This document shows, piece after piece, positions 49,226 through 60,100 of a DNA stretch of 64,000 nucleotides. The notes under the pieces are model-generated. The model was given only the letters and a program-made list of their open reading frames with translations. It was not told the origin of the DNA and did not search any database. Numbering within the stretch: the stretch's first letter is position 1; each line of letters starts with the position of its first letter. The stretch is from Schlesneria paludicola DSM 18645. Lineage in GTDB: Bacteria; Planctomycetota; Planctomycetia; Planctomycetales; Planctomycetaceae. The translations under genes were made by a program, and so were the position numbers. The DNA lies in the NCBI GenBank assembly GCA_945876035.1, contig CAMCMU010000007.1:1-64000 (forward strand). The letters are read 5' to 3'.

Positions 49226-49722
49226 AATTAAATCTCCTCGACTGGCTGTGACTAAGCGACGATTTGAAATTGGATCACCAACAATGCAATAGCAGAGGGT
49301 TTTTTCCACTGCGAAACAGTTCAAAACTAAGGGGATGAGTGTATCGCCATGGGCCACCGCATGCGAGAGAAACACTCGTACCCTTTTTAGAGACCGCCTC
49401 AACGCCTAGGGGAATCCGTATTGACAGTAGCGAAATTTGCTTTGGGTCATATCGGCATCGACACTCGTCGACTTTGATGGAAAGCCTTTCTGAAATACCG
49501 CAGTCCGATTTCGTTGACGATTTTTGAAGACACCCGACGCATCTCACCCCACACGTCGCCCCAGTGTCTGTCTCGAGGCATGCTTGATAGAGGTATACCC
49601 AAAAACAACTGGCATCCGCCTGTGTTCCAGATGATCACAGGCCAATTCAGCGAAAAACATTTCTCGTTCAATCAAGGTCGATCTGGCATCGGTGATCCGT
49701 ACGACGTCCTGTGGATTGGCGA
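49226..49722. other. Gap between the Tat oxidoreductase and the cyclase gene
   Basis: About 500 bases on the minus strand between the cyclase stop and the oxidoreductase start. A 61-codon minus frame (49729-49544) overlaps the cyclase stop as ATGGTGA, which would allow coupled translation, but its product has no recognisable domain. The rest holds no supportable gene and presumably the oxidoreductase promoter. Confidence 0.35.
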
Positions 49723-51129
49723 TCACCATTTGGTTGAAGCCGCTCGTTCAAGAGTGAAGACAATCGATCCATTTCGAAAGACGGTCACCGTTCCAGTCGA
49801 TTGGCTCACAGTGATGGCCATCGCCAGTGTGTGCGCCGTAATCGCCGCGGCGGTCTGGTGCCTGGCCCCCAAACCGGAGGGGAGGCCCGGCGGAATAGAC
49901 TTCGGCAACAGGTATGACCCCGCACTCAAGACCGTTCCATCTCCCTGAACGACAAATGCGCCATCAATTAACGCAAATTCCTTCATCGTTTCAGCAAGAC
50001 TGGGGTCCAGGACATTCCGCAGGTTTTTAGAGTAGCCATGAAATGGATTGAGTACCAACTGTTGAACGTGGCGCAAGACATTGCGCGCGTCCCCAAGAAC
50101 AAACATGGTACCGACGGGATGCGCTTCGCGCCCCTCCGCCGCGATCTCAACGGCCAATGATAAAATTCGAAGGACAACCGCGGGCCGAACCACATCGACA
50201 CCGCGTCGATTTTTTTCCGAAAGCATCGCTCGAAAATGAGCCTCGGGTTTTGTAATTGTGATGCTGTCCAGGCGCCGACCATCGGGGCCAGTCACGCAGA
50301 CAACACTGTGCTTCTCGTTCAGCAGTCCCTGCGAGGCCGCTAACAGCAACCCAAGGTTAGAACGATCCATGCGAGAGAGTGTGGCATGCAAACCATTAAA
50401 CGTGTGTGTATCTTCGCGTTTGATCTCAAATTCCTCACTATGTTCCGTGGTCACCAGCAAGAGACGCCCCTTCCAGTTCGACAAGGACTCCCATGGAACA
50501 CTTTCCAAGCGATCCACAGCCAACAACAGAGCCTGAGCTCCCACAGATTCGACCAATTGCATCGCCTGTTTGACCAGAGTCTGCGTCAATCTCGGAATGC
50601 TGGCCGCACGACTAGGCCTTTGATCTGGTTGAAGACCCGCCTTAGCCAGCAACAAGCCATCGAGCGATCGCGTATCCTTTGAATCAATCAACGCTTGACG
50701 AAATTCGGCAAGCTTTAACAACTCCGCTAACGCGGCCAAGACTTCAACGTGGGTTTGCTGCAGCTTGCGACCAATGACCAGCAGCACAATGAGTTGAACA
50801 CTTTGGCCGGAGGGAACTCCGTAATCCACACCGCCGCGACTGCGGCCCATGACAACACGAAAGTCTCCCTCCCAATCGATGAATGCATGGGGAAGAGCGA
50901 AGTCGCTGGCGACCAATGTCTGCGCGGCGGCCTCGCGTTCTTCAATGGCCTCGAGGACTTTATCGGGTAAAATCCCCTCGTCATCCCAGTTGGAGGCGTG
51001 GACCAGTGCGCGAATCGCCGCCACGCGTGTCTTAGCGGACAATTCCACCAGACGTATTGCACTGACTAGTTCGCCCAAGTCCAATGGTGTGTCTCCCGAT
51101 ATCGCGTGGCGACCAGCTTTTTTTGTCAA
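49723..51129 (-). CDS. PTS EIIA - DacZ-like diadenylate cyclase fusion
   Basis: The 468-residue protein joins three parts. Residues 16-165 resemble a PTS EIIA type-2 domain (PtsN-like), with the phosphoacceptor His81 in FALPHAF. Residues 180-310 resemble the pyruvate-kinase C-terminal-like domain found at the start of archaeal DacZ. Residues 325-460 are a DAC (DisA_N) domain with DGA at 389-391 and GLGARHQ at 419-425. DAC domains make cyclic di-AMP from two ATP. The third residue of the classic RHR motif is Gln here. The fusion implies that phosphate-relay status could tune c-di-AMP output; this is inference. The frame opens at TTG 51129; a TTG at 51084 with GGGAG eight bases upstream is the likelier start. 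Confidence 0.85.
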   Translation of the reverse strand: MTKKAGRHAISGDTPLDLGELVSAIRLVELSAKTRVAAIRALVHASNWDDEGILPDKVLEAIEEREAAAQTLVASDFALPHAFIDWEGDFRVVMGRSRGGVDYGVPSGQSVQLIVLLVIGRKLQQTHVEVLAALAELLKLAEFRQALIDSKDTRSLDGLLLAKAGLQPDQRPSRAASIPRLTQTLVKQAMQLVESVGAQALLLAVDRLESVPWESLSNWKGRLLLVTTEHSEEFEIKREDTHTFNGLHATLSRMDRSNLGLLLAASQGLLNEKHSVVCVTGPDGRRLDSITITKPEAHFRAMLSEKNRRGVDVVRPAVVLRILSLAVEIAAEGREAHPVGTMFVLGDARNVLRHVQQLVLNPFHGYSKNLRNVLDPSLAETMKEFALIDGAFVVQGDGTVLSAGSYLLPKSIPPGLPSGLGARHQTAAAITAHTLAMAITVSQSTGTVTVFRNGSIVFTLERAASTKW

Positions 51130-51775
51130 GCAATAAAAATTCGGAACATGTCTATGTTAATGCACACTGGCGAACGTGGCAACTACGGCAGAAAACACCG
51201 CGGGGCCAATGCCGTTTTGAACAACCGCGCAGTGATTCCAGTTGCGCGTTTTTTCGAATTACGGCTGCCCGCCAAGACGACGATTCAGGACGGGCTTCCA
51301 AGTCCATGTACGGATCCGGTGTACTGAACTAACTCGAACCGCCACAGGACGGAAATCGTTAGAAAAAATAGTGCCCTTCGTTACTCGGACGCCTTGATAC
51401 GAAGTTGCTGAACGTCGCGGTCCGCAAGTCGAGGCATCTGGGAATCCCTCTGGTTAAAGCTCAACCGCATGAGCCGGTTTTCAGTTCTGTTGGTTTTTGA
51501 TCTCCCTTAAAGAACGACTTAGGCGAAATTTTGAAGAGCCTGAAGGCCCGCCCGTTCCTGTTGAGAGTCACCAATCTGCTATTAAACTCCATCTCTCGAT
51601 AAGTCCGATGCTTGCCGCGAACATCAGACCGCCTTATGATTCCGCAACGATGCCCTTATTTATATTATGCAAATGGGGCATCAATGACCGAAGCGTATTC
51701 GAAGGACGTGAAGGTCCCGTTGAAATCGGGTTTACTTACTTCGACTGCACACGGAACAGCTTCAAGGACATAGCG
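51130..51775. promoter_or_regulatory. Divergent region between the cyclase and phosphoesterase genes
   Basis: About 645 bases with no supportable gene. A forward frame runs from 51497 into the phosphoesterase, but its first 93 codons have no family similarity and are probably untranslated. Promoters for both outward-reading genes are expected here but not identified. Confidence 0.35.
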
Positions 51776-52519
51776 TTGCGCGCCATTATTAGTGACATTC
51801 ACGCCAATCTTGAGGCTTTGGAAGCGGTTCTGACAGATATCCGACGGTCTGGAATTGCTGAGATTTACTGTTTGGGTGATGTCATTGGGTACGGCCCCAA
51901 TCCCTGCGAGTGCATTGAACTTGTCTATCCGTTCGATAAATGCCTGCTCGGCAACCACGATCAGGCGGCTTTGTTTGACCCTGATGGTTTCAATGCCAGT
52001 GCTGAAAGAGCTGTTTTTTGGACACGCGGGCAATTAGAAGCAGCAGCAGGATCCGAAAGGCAGCAAAAGCGATGGGACTATCTTGGTGAACTTCCTCGCT
52101 TGGTTCGTGAGCCCAATTTCATGTACGTTCACGGCTCCGCCCGCAATCCCCTGAATGAGTATGTGTTTCCTGAAGACATCTACAATGAGCGCAAGATGGA
52201 ACGCATTTTTTCATTAGTCGAAAAATATTGCTTTCAGGGACATACCCATATTCCAGGAGTGTTCACCGAGGACCTGAATTTTCTGGCACCGGAAGAAATC
52301 GATTTCACATATGAGTTGGGGGCAAAAAAGGTTCTGATCAACGTCGGTTCGGTTGGCCAGCCACGCAATGGTGATCCGAGATCGTCTTACGTTGTGTTGG
52401 ACCAAAATACGATTCATTTCAAACGCGTTGAATACGACTTCAATAAGACGGCCCAAAAAATCTACGCCATTCAGGATCTCGACAACTTCCTTGGCGACCG
52501 CCTTAAAGAGGGTCGTTAA
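51776..52519 (+). CDS. Calcineurin-like metallophosphoesterase (YfcE/MJ0936 type)
   Basis: The 247-residue protein has the full set of metallophosphoesterase motifs: [10 protein letters not shown] at the N-terminus, [16 protein letters not shown], and QGHTHIPG near residue 165. These bind two metal ions. Small members act as phosphodiesterases on nucleotides or model substrates; the natural substrate is unknown. The family starts a few residues before SDIH, so the TTG at 51776, with AAGGA seven bases upstream, is the best start. The longer frame from 51497 would add 93 unmatched residues. yidC follows after 116 bases. Confidence 0.9.
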   Translation: MRAIISDIHANLEALEAVLTDIRRSGIAEIYCLGDVIGYGPNPCECIELVYPFDKCLLGNHDQAALFDPDGFNASAERAVFWTRGQLEAAAGSERQQKRWDYLGELPRLVREPNFMYVHGSARNPLNEYVFPEDIYNERKMERIFSLVEKYCFQGHTHIPGVFTEDLNFLAPEEIDFTYELGAKKVLINVGSVGQPRNGDPRSSYVVLDQNTIHFKRVEYDFNKTAQKIYAIQDLDNFLGDRLKEGR

Positions 52520-52635
52520 TTCTGACGTGAGACCGCTGTTTTCTCACCGTATTTTACGGTTCAGTTTGGTCTTCCGTCTTGCCGTTCGCTCCTAATGCGG
52601 AACGGCTTTCTTAAAAACTTGATGGACTTTGCAGC

Positions 52636-54669
52636 ATGGATCAGCGGCGGTTTCTTCTTTTCTTTACATTGTCCATGGTGATTTGGTTCGGCTGGCTTCA
52701 CGTTTTGGTTCCAAAGCTGTTTCCTATCCCACCAAAGGCGCCACAGAAAATCATCGCCTCGGCGGAAATGGATCGGCCGGCAGACGCTCTCGCTCCCGAC
52801 AACGTGGAAAGAGAGACTGTCGAACAACACGACGCTGACCCGCTCCCCACACATCCAGCGAAGTCTTTTTGGCTCGGTCCCGCCGAGGATCAAAAAGACA
52901 AGCAGATGCTCGATGAGTTTTTTTTAGCGGTGAAGTTGAATAGTCGTGGTGCGGCCGTTGATACGATTGAGCTCACGGATCATGTTCGCTATCCCGCATT
53001 TGGACAACGGGGTAAGCGACTGCGACTAGTAGGCAGCGATATCGCAACGTCTTTGCGAACATTCGAACTGCAGATTCCGACGATCGATTCCTTCTTAAAA
53101 GGGAAGGGGCTCGATCGACTTCCGTGGGAGATCCTCGATTCCAACTCCGATTCCGCCACGTTTCGTCTGCAAACTCCTGACGGTCGATGGGAACTGAAGA
53201 AGCATTTCAATCTGGCACGTCTCACGCCCAAAGAACTCCAGCAATCTCATGTGCGGGATACGCTTTCCAGCGGTTATCAATTGAGGTTAACGATCTCGTT
53301 AAAAAACCTTTCCTCGCGAACTCAGGAAATAGCCTACACCTTGCGAGGACCTGTTGGTGTGCCTCTGGAGGATCGAGACAACACGTACAAATACCGCGAT
53401 GTGCGGATGGGATTTTTTGATGCGGACGGCTCCATTGACGAAAGCAAACTCTCGGCCTCGGATGTGGTCAAACGAGTCAAAAACGAGAAGTCGGAACTGT
53501 CTCAACGGCCCGTGAAATATATCGGCGTCGATGTTCTCTATTTTGCGGCTCTGGTGATGCCGTCTGGCGATCAACTCAAACAACGCACCGTGGAACAATC
53601 AAACTGCGTGATCGTCGACGAAAACCAGCAATCACCGCAGTTTAGCGATGTCACAGTGGATCTCATTTCGCCAAAACTAAGCCTCTTACCAAACGAGGAA
53701 ATCGAGCATGAATATCGGTTGTATGCCGGCCCCAAGCTAAAGTCTCTGGTACAGCAGATCTCTGCCGGAGCGGTGATGGACTACGGCTGGTTTGATTCGA
53801 TTTGTCGCGGAATGGTCTGGCTGCTCAATACGTTTCATGCCATGGGTTTGAGTTACGGAATTGCCATTTTGTGCCTGACCGTTTTAGTCCGTTGTCTGTT
53901 AATTCCGATTTCCAAGCATCAGGCGATGCATGCGGCCAAGATGAAGGAATTGCAGCCAAAGATTGCCGCGCGGCAAAAAGAGCTTGAAGCAAAGTACGGT
54001 AAGAACACAGAAGAATACGTTAAGGCATCGCAAGAATTGGTTGCCGAGCAATCAAAAATGATGCTGGGTGGGTGTCTTCCCATGTTCTTACAACTGCCGA
54101 TCTTTATTGCTCTTTACCGGGTGATCGGGACATCGATCGAACTACGGATGGAACCGTTTCTATGGTTCCAAGATCTCGCCTCACCCGATGCCTTATTTCC
54201 ATTTCCATTCAAACTTCCGTTCCTCGGGTGGACGGAATTCAATCTGCTTCCCTGTATTTCCTCCGGACTGATGTATTTCCTGCAAAAATTGTCGATGCCC
54301 GCCCCCACCAATGAGGAACAAGCCTCTCAGCAAAAGATGATGAGCTACATGTCCATCATGATGGGCGCGATGTTTTATCGTGTTCCAGCCGGACTCTGCC
54401 TGTACTTCATTGCGACCAACATCTGGAGCATGACAGAACGCTGGCTTTTGGAACGGAAAGCAAAAGCCGCCGCACTGAATCCACCCGAGGTACCCACCGT
54501 AGCGGTGAAGAACGGAAATCCACCCCCTCCCAAGAAGCCATCTGCCTTTTCCGCATGGTGGTACAACATGGTTGAAGCCGCCGACAAAGACATCTCGATC
54601 AAGAATAAAGGTACCAACGGGGAAGACAACGACAACCGCAGAACCAAGAAGAATCGCGGCAAGAAATAG
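52636..54669 (+). CDS. yidC: YidC membrane protein insertase
   Basis: The 677-residue protein inserts and folds inner-membrane proteins, alone or with SecYEG. It has a first membrane segment (about 7-25), a large periplasmic domain (about 55-370) as in Gram-negative YidC, and a C-terminal Oxa1 core (about 385-615) with KMKELQPKIAARQKELEAKYG and five membrane segments ending near CLYFIATNIWSMTERW. A basic tail of about 60 residues may contact ribosomes. yidC and mnmE are adjacent with a 14-base gap, a conserved bacterial pairing. rnpA and rpmH, often upstream, are not here. Confidence 0.96.
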   Translation: MDQRRFLLFFTLSMVIWFGWLHVLVPKLFPIPPKAPQKIIASAEMDRPADALAPDNVERETVEQHDADPLPTHPAKSFWLGPAEDQKDKQMLDEFFLAVKLNSRGAAVDTIELTDHVRYPAFGQRGKRLRLVGSDIATSLRTFELQIPTIDSFLKGKGLDRLPWEILDSNSDSATFRLQTPDGRWELKKHFNLARLTPKELQQSHVRDTLSSGYQLRLTISLKNLSSRTQEIAYTLRGPVGVPLEDRDNTYKYRDVRMGFFDADGSIDESKLSASDVVKRVKNEKSELSQRPVKYIGVDVLYFAALVMPSGDQLKQRTVEQSNCVIVDENQQSPQFSDVTVDLISPKLSLLPNEEIEHEYRLYAGPKLKSLVQQISAGAVMDYGWFDSICRGMVWLLNTFHAMGLSYGIAILCLTVLVRCLLIPISKHQAMHAAKMKELQPKIAARQKELEAKYGKNTEEYVKASQELVAEQSKMMLGGCLPMFLQLPIFIALYRVIGTSIELRMEPFLWFQDLASPDALFPFPFKLPFLGWTEFNLLPCISSGLMYFLQKLSMPAPTNEEQASQQKMMSYMSIMMGAMFYRVPAGLCLYFIATNIWSMTERWLLERKAKAAALNPPEVPTVAVKNGNPPPPKKPSAFSAWWYNMVEAADKDISIKNKGTNGEDNDNRRTKKNRGKK

Positions 54670-54683
54670 GCAGCGGACTGGCC

Positions 54684-56072
54684 ATGGAACTGTCACTTGA
54701 TGGCTCAATTGCAGCGTTAGCTTCTGCCTCCGGTTCGGCAGCCCGCGGAATCGTTCGATTGTCGGGTGACAGTGTCCGTCAAATCTTGTCGGGGTGGTTC
54801 CAACCTTTTGATGAATGCGTTTGGCAACGAAGCCGAACCGCGACGGTCCATCGCGGTGTTTTGACTCAAGCGACGGCCAAGGTTTCGATCCCGGTACAAG
54901 TCCATTTTTGGCCCAATCATCGCAGCTATACGGGTCAACCTGTAGCGGAACTGCACCTGCCTGGCGCACCTCCCCTGCTGGAGCTTGTGCTTGCGGAGGC
55001 ATATCGCCGCGGAGCTCGGCCAGCTCGGCCAGGCGAATTTACCTTGCGGGCCTTTCTCGCGGGGAAGCTGGACTTGTTACAGGCCGAAGCCGTTTTGGGA
55101 GTCATCGACGCGCATGACCATACGGAACTGAGCGTGGCTCTTGGACAACTCGCCGGCGGCTTGTCTGGACGCCTCGCCGGATTGCGATCGGATTTATTGG
55201 AACTGCTGGCAGACCTAGAAGCCGGTCTCGACTTCATTGAGGAAGATATTGAATTTGTGAGTCGCAACGATGTGATCCATCGCATCGACTCCGCCCGCAG
55301 TCTTGTTGAGGACCTTTTAAAACAGGCCTGCGATCGAATGCAATCTCGGCCCCGCTTGAAAGTCGTGCTGGCCGGTCTTCCGAACGCGGGTAAGAGCACT
55401 TTGTTCAATCATCTGGCACAGAACAATTCGGCGATTGTGTCGACCACTGAAGGAACGACACGCGATTTTCTTTCGGCACCGATTGACTGGCACGGACTGG
55501 GCTTCGATTTGGTGGATACCGCCGGATGGGAAGCCGATGCGACCGGCATCGCATTGGCTGCTCAAATGCAGCGAACCGACCAACTGAAGGATGCCGACGT
55601 GATCGTTTGGTGCTCTTCTGCAGCCCTCAATCCGTTGCAGCGAGAACTCGACCAAAATTTATTTCTGCAAATCCAGTCCTCTGCGTTCAGCGTCGTTCGA
55701 CTGACAACACAGACGGACCGAATTCACGGCGTTCCGACAACAAATATTTCTTTTCCGGGCTCTGCGATCAGTGTCGTGACCGGGCATGGTGTTGACGATT
55801 TTTCCGAATGTTTGCGAAATCGGCTGATAAGCTCCGATGGTCGCGGCCGGCAATGGCTCGGGATGACGGCCGCGCGGTGCCGTGAAAGTCTTGAGTCCGT
55901 CGCGAACGCGCTCGTGCAAGCCGGGGACGTTGCGAATTCGCTTTCGACAGGCGATGAATTGCTGGTTGTGGACGTGCGTGAAGCTCTTGATCATCTCGGT
56001 CGAATTCTCGGAACCGTCTATACAGAGGACATACTCGATCGAGTTTTCAATAAGTTTTGTATCGGCAAGTGA
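54684..56072 (+). CDS. mnmE: tRNA uridine-5-carboxymethylaminomethyl GTPase MnmE
   Basis: The 462-residue protein works with MnmG to modify wobble U34 in several tRNAs. The N-terminal folate-binding domain (1-120) ends in [10 protein letters not shown]; a helical domain surrounds the G domain; and the C-terminal CIGK supplies the conserved cysteine. G1 is GLPNAGKS (231-238), the K-loop TTEGTTRD follows, and G3 is DTAG (278-281). The G4 position, normally NKxD, reads TQTD (342-345), so base recognition may be altered. It follows yidC after 14 bases and is probably cotranscribed. mnmG is not in the window. Confidence 0.95.
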   Translation: MELSLDGSIAALASASGSAARGIVRLSGDSVRQILSGWFQPFDECVWQRSRTATVHRGVLTQATAKVSIPVQVHFWPNHRSYTGQPVAELHLPGAPPLLELVLAEAYRRGARPARPGEFTLRAFLAGKLDLLQAEAVLGVIDAHDHTELSVALGQLAGGLSGRLAGLRSDLLELLADLEAGLDFIEEDIEFVSRNDVIHRIDSARSLVEDLLKQACDRMQSRPRLKVVLAGLPNAGKSTLFNHLAQNNSAIVSTTEGTTRDFLSAPIDWHGLGFDLVDTAGWEADATGIALAAQMQRTDQLKDADVIVWCSSAALNPLQRELDQNLFLQIQSSAFSVVRLTTQTDRIHGVPTTNISFPGSAISVVTGHGVDDFSECLRNRLISSDGRGRQWLGMTAARCRESLESVANALVQAGDVANSLSTGDELLVVDVREALDHLGRILGTVYTEDILDRVFNKFCIGK

Positions 56073-57172
56073 CACTCCCCGAAAAGCGATCCGGCGGCGT
56101 CCGCAGGAATCCGAGTCGCTTCCCCTGCAACCATCCATTCATGATTTCGAAAATCCTTCGGAGTGCTCTGCGAGTTTCTCGTCCACAACTCGAGCGGAGA
56201 CGTCCTTCGAGCGTCGCGACCGCCGTAGTGAGAGGTCAGACGTTCGTGGTCAAGTCCCCTGAGATGCAGGATCGTGGCGTGGAGATCATCAACGCGAACC
56301 GGACTCCCCATGGCGTCCCTGCCAAAATCGTCTGTCGCTCCGTGAGCCATTCCACCGCGCGTACCACCACCGGCCATCCACATCAATGAGCGCACTCGTG
56401 CGAGGGAACGGTCGGCTGTAATGCCTCCAAAAATCTTCTTCCGCTGGAATCGAGACGCCTTCGTTACCGGCTCCAATTCCTCCAGAAGAGGGGTTGTGTG
56501 GAAATGTGATGTCGTACAAGAAGACGATCCGTTGATCGACGTCACCAGATTCGAAATCGGATTTCACTGGCTTCGCAAGGCCCACTGAAACGTCGTCGAG
56601 CAGATCGTCGTTCAAGAGAAACAAGGCCTAGGCTCTATCAATCAATCGATTTCGCGGTTCGACGATTCTGCCTCCGTCTGGTCTGTGACACAGCGAGGTG
56701 AAGTCGCCTGTCTTGATACCCATACGTAGCGTCATCAAGTACAGCGTTCGTCGAGGCACGAAAGCCACCAATCCATTCGCTGCCGCCCGTGGTGTTGTTC
56801 CGCTTTCCAGGCACATTCAGACACGCATCGCGAATCGATTCCGCCTACAAATAGTGTCGAGGCATTCGTGACAACCACCGGTTATTGGAGTCAGCGTCCC
56901 GTGTCGTTTCGTCGGTCGTGCGGCTGAATTGGCAAACATTCGACAGCACCGGGCGACGTCTTCTGCAACGCCATGTGATGAATTCTACACGGCTTATCGC
57001 ATTCCTTCCTCGGCGACTATTTCGCCTGACGAAACGAGAAGATATCCTTAAGAAAGGATTGAATCCCTTGTTGCGAGACAACGACGTGGGGACATTGAAA
57101 CTTTTCAACACTTCAACTCCACCCTACATGACGTTTGAGGGTTGGCGATTCCCAGCAAAGTGACACGAGACG
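56073..57172. other. Gene-poor stretch of 1.1 kb with a decayed gene
   Basis: Apart from the DUF1501 remnant listed separately, no gene can be supported between mnmE and mfd. Minus-strand frames between 56289 and 56816 look protein-like in places and may be further debris of the same decayed locus, but I do not recognise them. The mfd promoter should lie near the right end. Confidence 0.4.
56207..56380 (-). pseudogene. C-terminal remnant of a DUF1501 protein
   Basis: Fifty-eight codons on the minus strand match the C-terminal end of DUF1501 proteins: [11 protein letters not shown], then [20 protein letters not shown] and [11 protein letters not shown]. The intact copy at 11.2-12.6 kb has WMAGGGIKGG, VHDLHATILNQLGIDH and LTYKFQGRDFR at the same places. 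The sequence directly upstream lacks the expected GGEFGRTP and GRDHH segments, so the rest of the gene is deleted or scrambled. Confidence 0.8.
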
Positions 57173-60100
57173 ATGGCCAACGAAGCAGCGTTCACGGGAT
57201 CACCTCTGACCGATCTTGGCAGAAGACTGCTGAAGCAGCCCGGCATGGGCGCCGTGATTGAACGTCTGCAGCACAGCCGAGCGGCGACCGTTGTCTCTAG
57301 CTGGGGTTCTTCGGCATCACTCGTCATCTCGGCTCTGAATCAACGAGCTCCGTCCTCTATCATTGTCGTGCTACCGCGAGAACGCGAAGTGGACGAATTC
57401 GCAGCCGACGTTCGCTCATTTGGCATTTCCTGCGGGAGTGAATCCAAATCGAGCGAAACAAGTCCCTCGAATGCGCTCCATCTCCTTTCATCGTGGCCGT
57501 CACTCCCGAGTGAGTTGAGCATCACAGATCCGGTGCTGGGCAACCGCTTGAAACTCTTGCGTGCCTTTGAATCCACAACGCCCCCACGCATCGTCATCAC
57601 GACAATCTCTGCATTAATGCAACCTGTCCCAACTCAATCGGAAAGGGCCGTTGCCTCGCGGATACTCAAGGTCGGAGGCGAATTAAACTTGGACGAACTC
57701 ACCGCATGGTTAGCGTCGCGAGGATTCGAACGCGTCACGGCGATTGAATCCCCGGGTGAATTCACTGTTCATGGTGGCATCGTAGACCTGTTTCCTCCCG
57801 ATTCTGCCTATCCGATACGACTGGAGCTTTTTGGGGACGAGATCGAATCCATCCGCTTGTTTGAAGTCGAATCTCAACGCAAAGTTCGGGATCTCGATGA
57901 AGCCACGATCACGATTTTGTCTTTGCAGACACCGCCTCCAGCATTCAAGGACAAACGAACTCTGCCCGGTGAGCCCCGAAACGACGAATTCCGCATCAAC
58001 TCACCGCGTTCAGCACAACAGAGCCATCGCTCCACAGCGCATCGGACTTCGTCTCTGCTCCATTCCGGCGCACACATACTCGACGCACTTCCCGCTGACG
58101 CATGGGTCGTGCTTGTCGAACGGGAAGAGGTCCTTCAAGAAGGAAAACGCTATTGGGATCGTCTGGCGGATCGAACGGGCCTGTTCACCGTCGAATCGAC
58201 ACTGGAGCGGGTATCGCGGAACGGTTGCCTGAATCTCTCGCCGGTCGTAGGTGAGAGCGGCGAGATTCACTGTCAACTTCGCATCGAATCAATCGAACGC
58301 TTTGGGGGCCAAAAAACAGCCGCATTCAAAGAGCTTGAACGTGTCGTGCAGCAAGATGAAACAGTCGTTATCGCGTGTCACAATGAAGCGGCACGACAAC
58401 GGATGGCCGAACTGTTGAAGGAGGTCTACGACAACACAACCGCCATGATGACGCCCCTCGAATCGATGCGACCGCGGCACGGAACCAATCTTCTTTCAGG
58501 CTCGCGCGACGCAGGCAATTCGCTCGAACAGAGCGTTATCGATCCAATGCTCACGGGCCGGTCACCGCTCAAAAAATTCCTGCAAAAAAAACGTGCGATC
58601 GGTTCGCCTTCGTCACCACCGGAACAACTCTTGTCTGCGTCCCCAAACGTGGATCCTGCGGTTTCGGAGGAGAGTGATGACAGCCGTCAGACACTGCCGA
58701 AAAACTTCGCGGATCGAGTCACGTTGTGCGTTGGCCACATTTCCCGTGGATTCCGCTTGATTACCGACAAGATTGTGGTTCTCAGTGACAACGAACTGTT
58801 TCATCGGACAGAGTTGCAGCGTGCTCCGAAAAGACGCCGGATTGAGTCGCGCGCCATCGACACATTTCTTGACCTATCACCAGGAGACCTCGTGGTCCAT
58901 CTGTCACATGGAATCGCTCGGTTTCGGGGAATGGAGGTGCAATCGAAAGGCGAACTCACCGAGGAGATGTTGTCACTGGAGTTTGCGGACAGTTTGAAGA
59001 TGTATGTTCCCGCATCGTTGATCCATCTTGTGCAAAAATATGTGGGCGGATCCAGAGGAACGATTGAGCTGTCTAAATATGGCGGCTCCAGCTGGGCCAA
59101 CAGGAAACGTCGAGTGACCGAGGCTGTTGGAGATATGGCCGCGGACATGCTGAAGTTACAAGCCGAAAGAGATCTCAAGCCGGGGCTGGCATGCCCCGAA
59201 GACAGTCATTGGGTTGAGGAGTTCGATGCCGCATTTCCTTACACGGAAACGATTGATCAACTGCAAGCGATTGTTGACACGAAAGAAGACATGCAACGTT
59301 CGCGCCCGATGGATCGGCTGATCTGTGGCGATGTCGGCTACGGGAAGACGGAGATCGCCATGCGAGCAACATTCAAGGCGGTTGATGCCGGTCGACAGGT
59401 CGCCATTCTCGTCCCGACAACAGTGCTCTGTGAGCAACATTTACGAAGCTTTACCCAACGGATGGCAGAGTTCCCGGTCCATGTCGCGGCGCTCAATCGA
59501 TTTCGTTCAACAATCGAGACACGTGAGGTACTCCGCGGCTTGGCCGAAGGAACGATCGACGTGCTGATTGGCACGCACCGCTTGGTGAGCAAGGATGTCA
59601 AATTCAAAAATCTCGGCCTGTTGGTGATCGACGAAGAACAACGCTTCGGTGTCGAAGTCAAGGAGTTACTCAAACACTTGCGGCTCGAAGTGGATGTCCT
59701 CACCCTGTCGGCAACTCCGATTCCACGGACGTTGCACATGTCACTCGTCGGTGTGCGAGATATTTCCAATCTGGAGACACCGCCACACGATCGACATGCG
59801 GTTGAAACTCGCCTCTGCCGCTGGGATGGCGAACAGATTCGTGCGGCAATCGTCCGGGAATTGAACCGCAACGGCCAGACGTATTTCGTCCACAATCGCG
59901 TCCATAACATCCAAGCCATTGCCGACATGATTCGCGGCCTGGTTCCTGAAGCCAAGGTCGATATCGTCCACGGCCAGATGAACGAAGACGAGATGGAAGC
60001 GACCATGCTGGGCTTCGTCGAAGGTCGGACTGATGTTCTCGTGGCCACGACCATCATTGAAAGTGGACTCGACATTCCGAATGCAAATACGATTTTCATT

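Noticed and set aside
49514-49948. Forward frame of 144 codons with a hydrophobic segment
   Set aside because: It lies antisense to the end of the cyclase gene, which has clear domain support.
51497-51775. N-terminal extension of the phosphoesterase frame
   Set aside because: It has no family similarity, and the TTG at 51776 with AAGGA upstream fits the family start.
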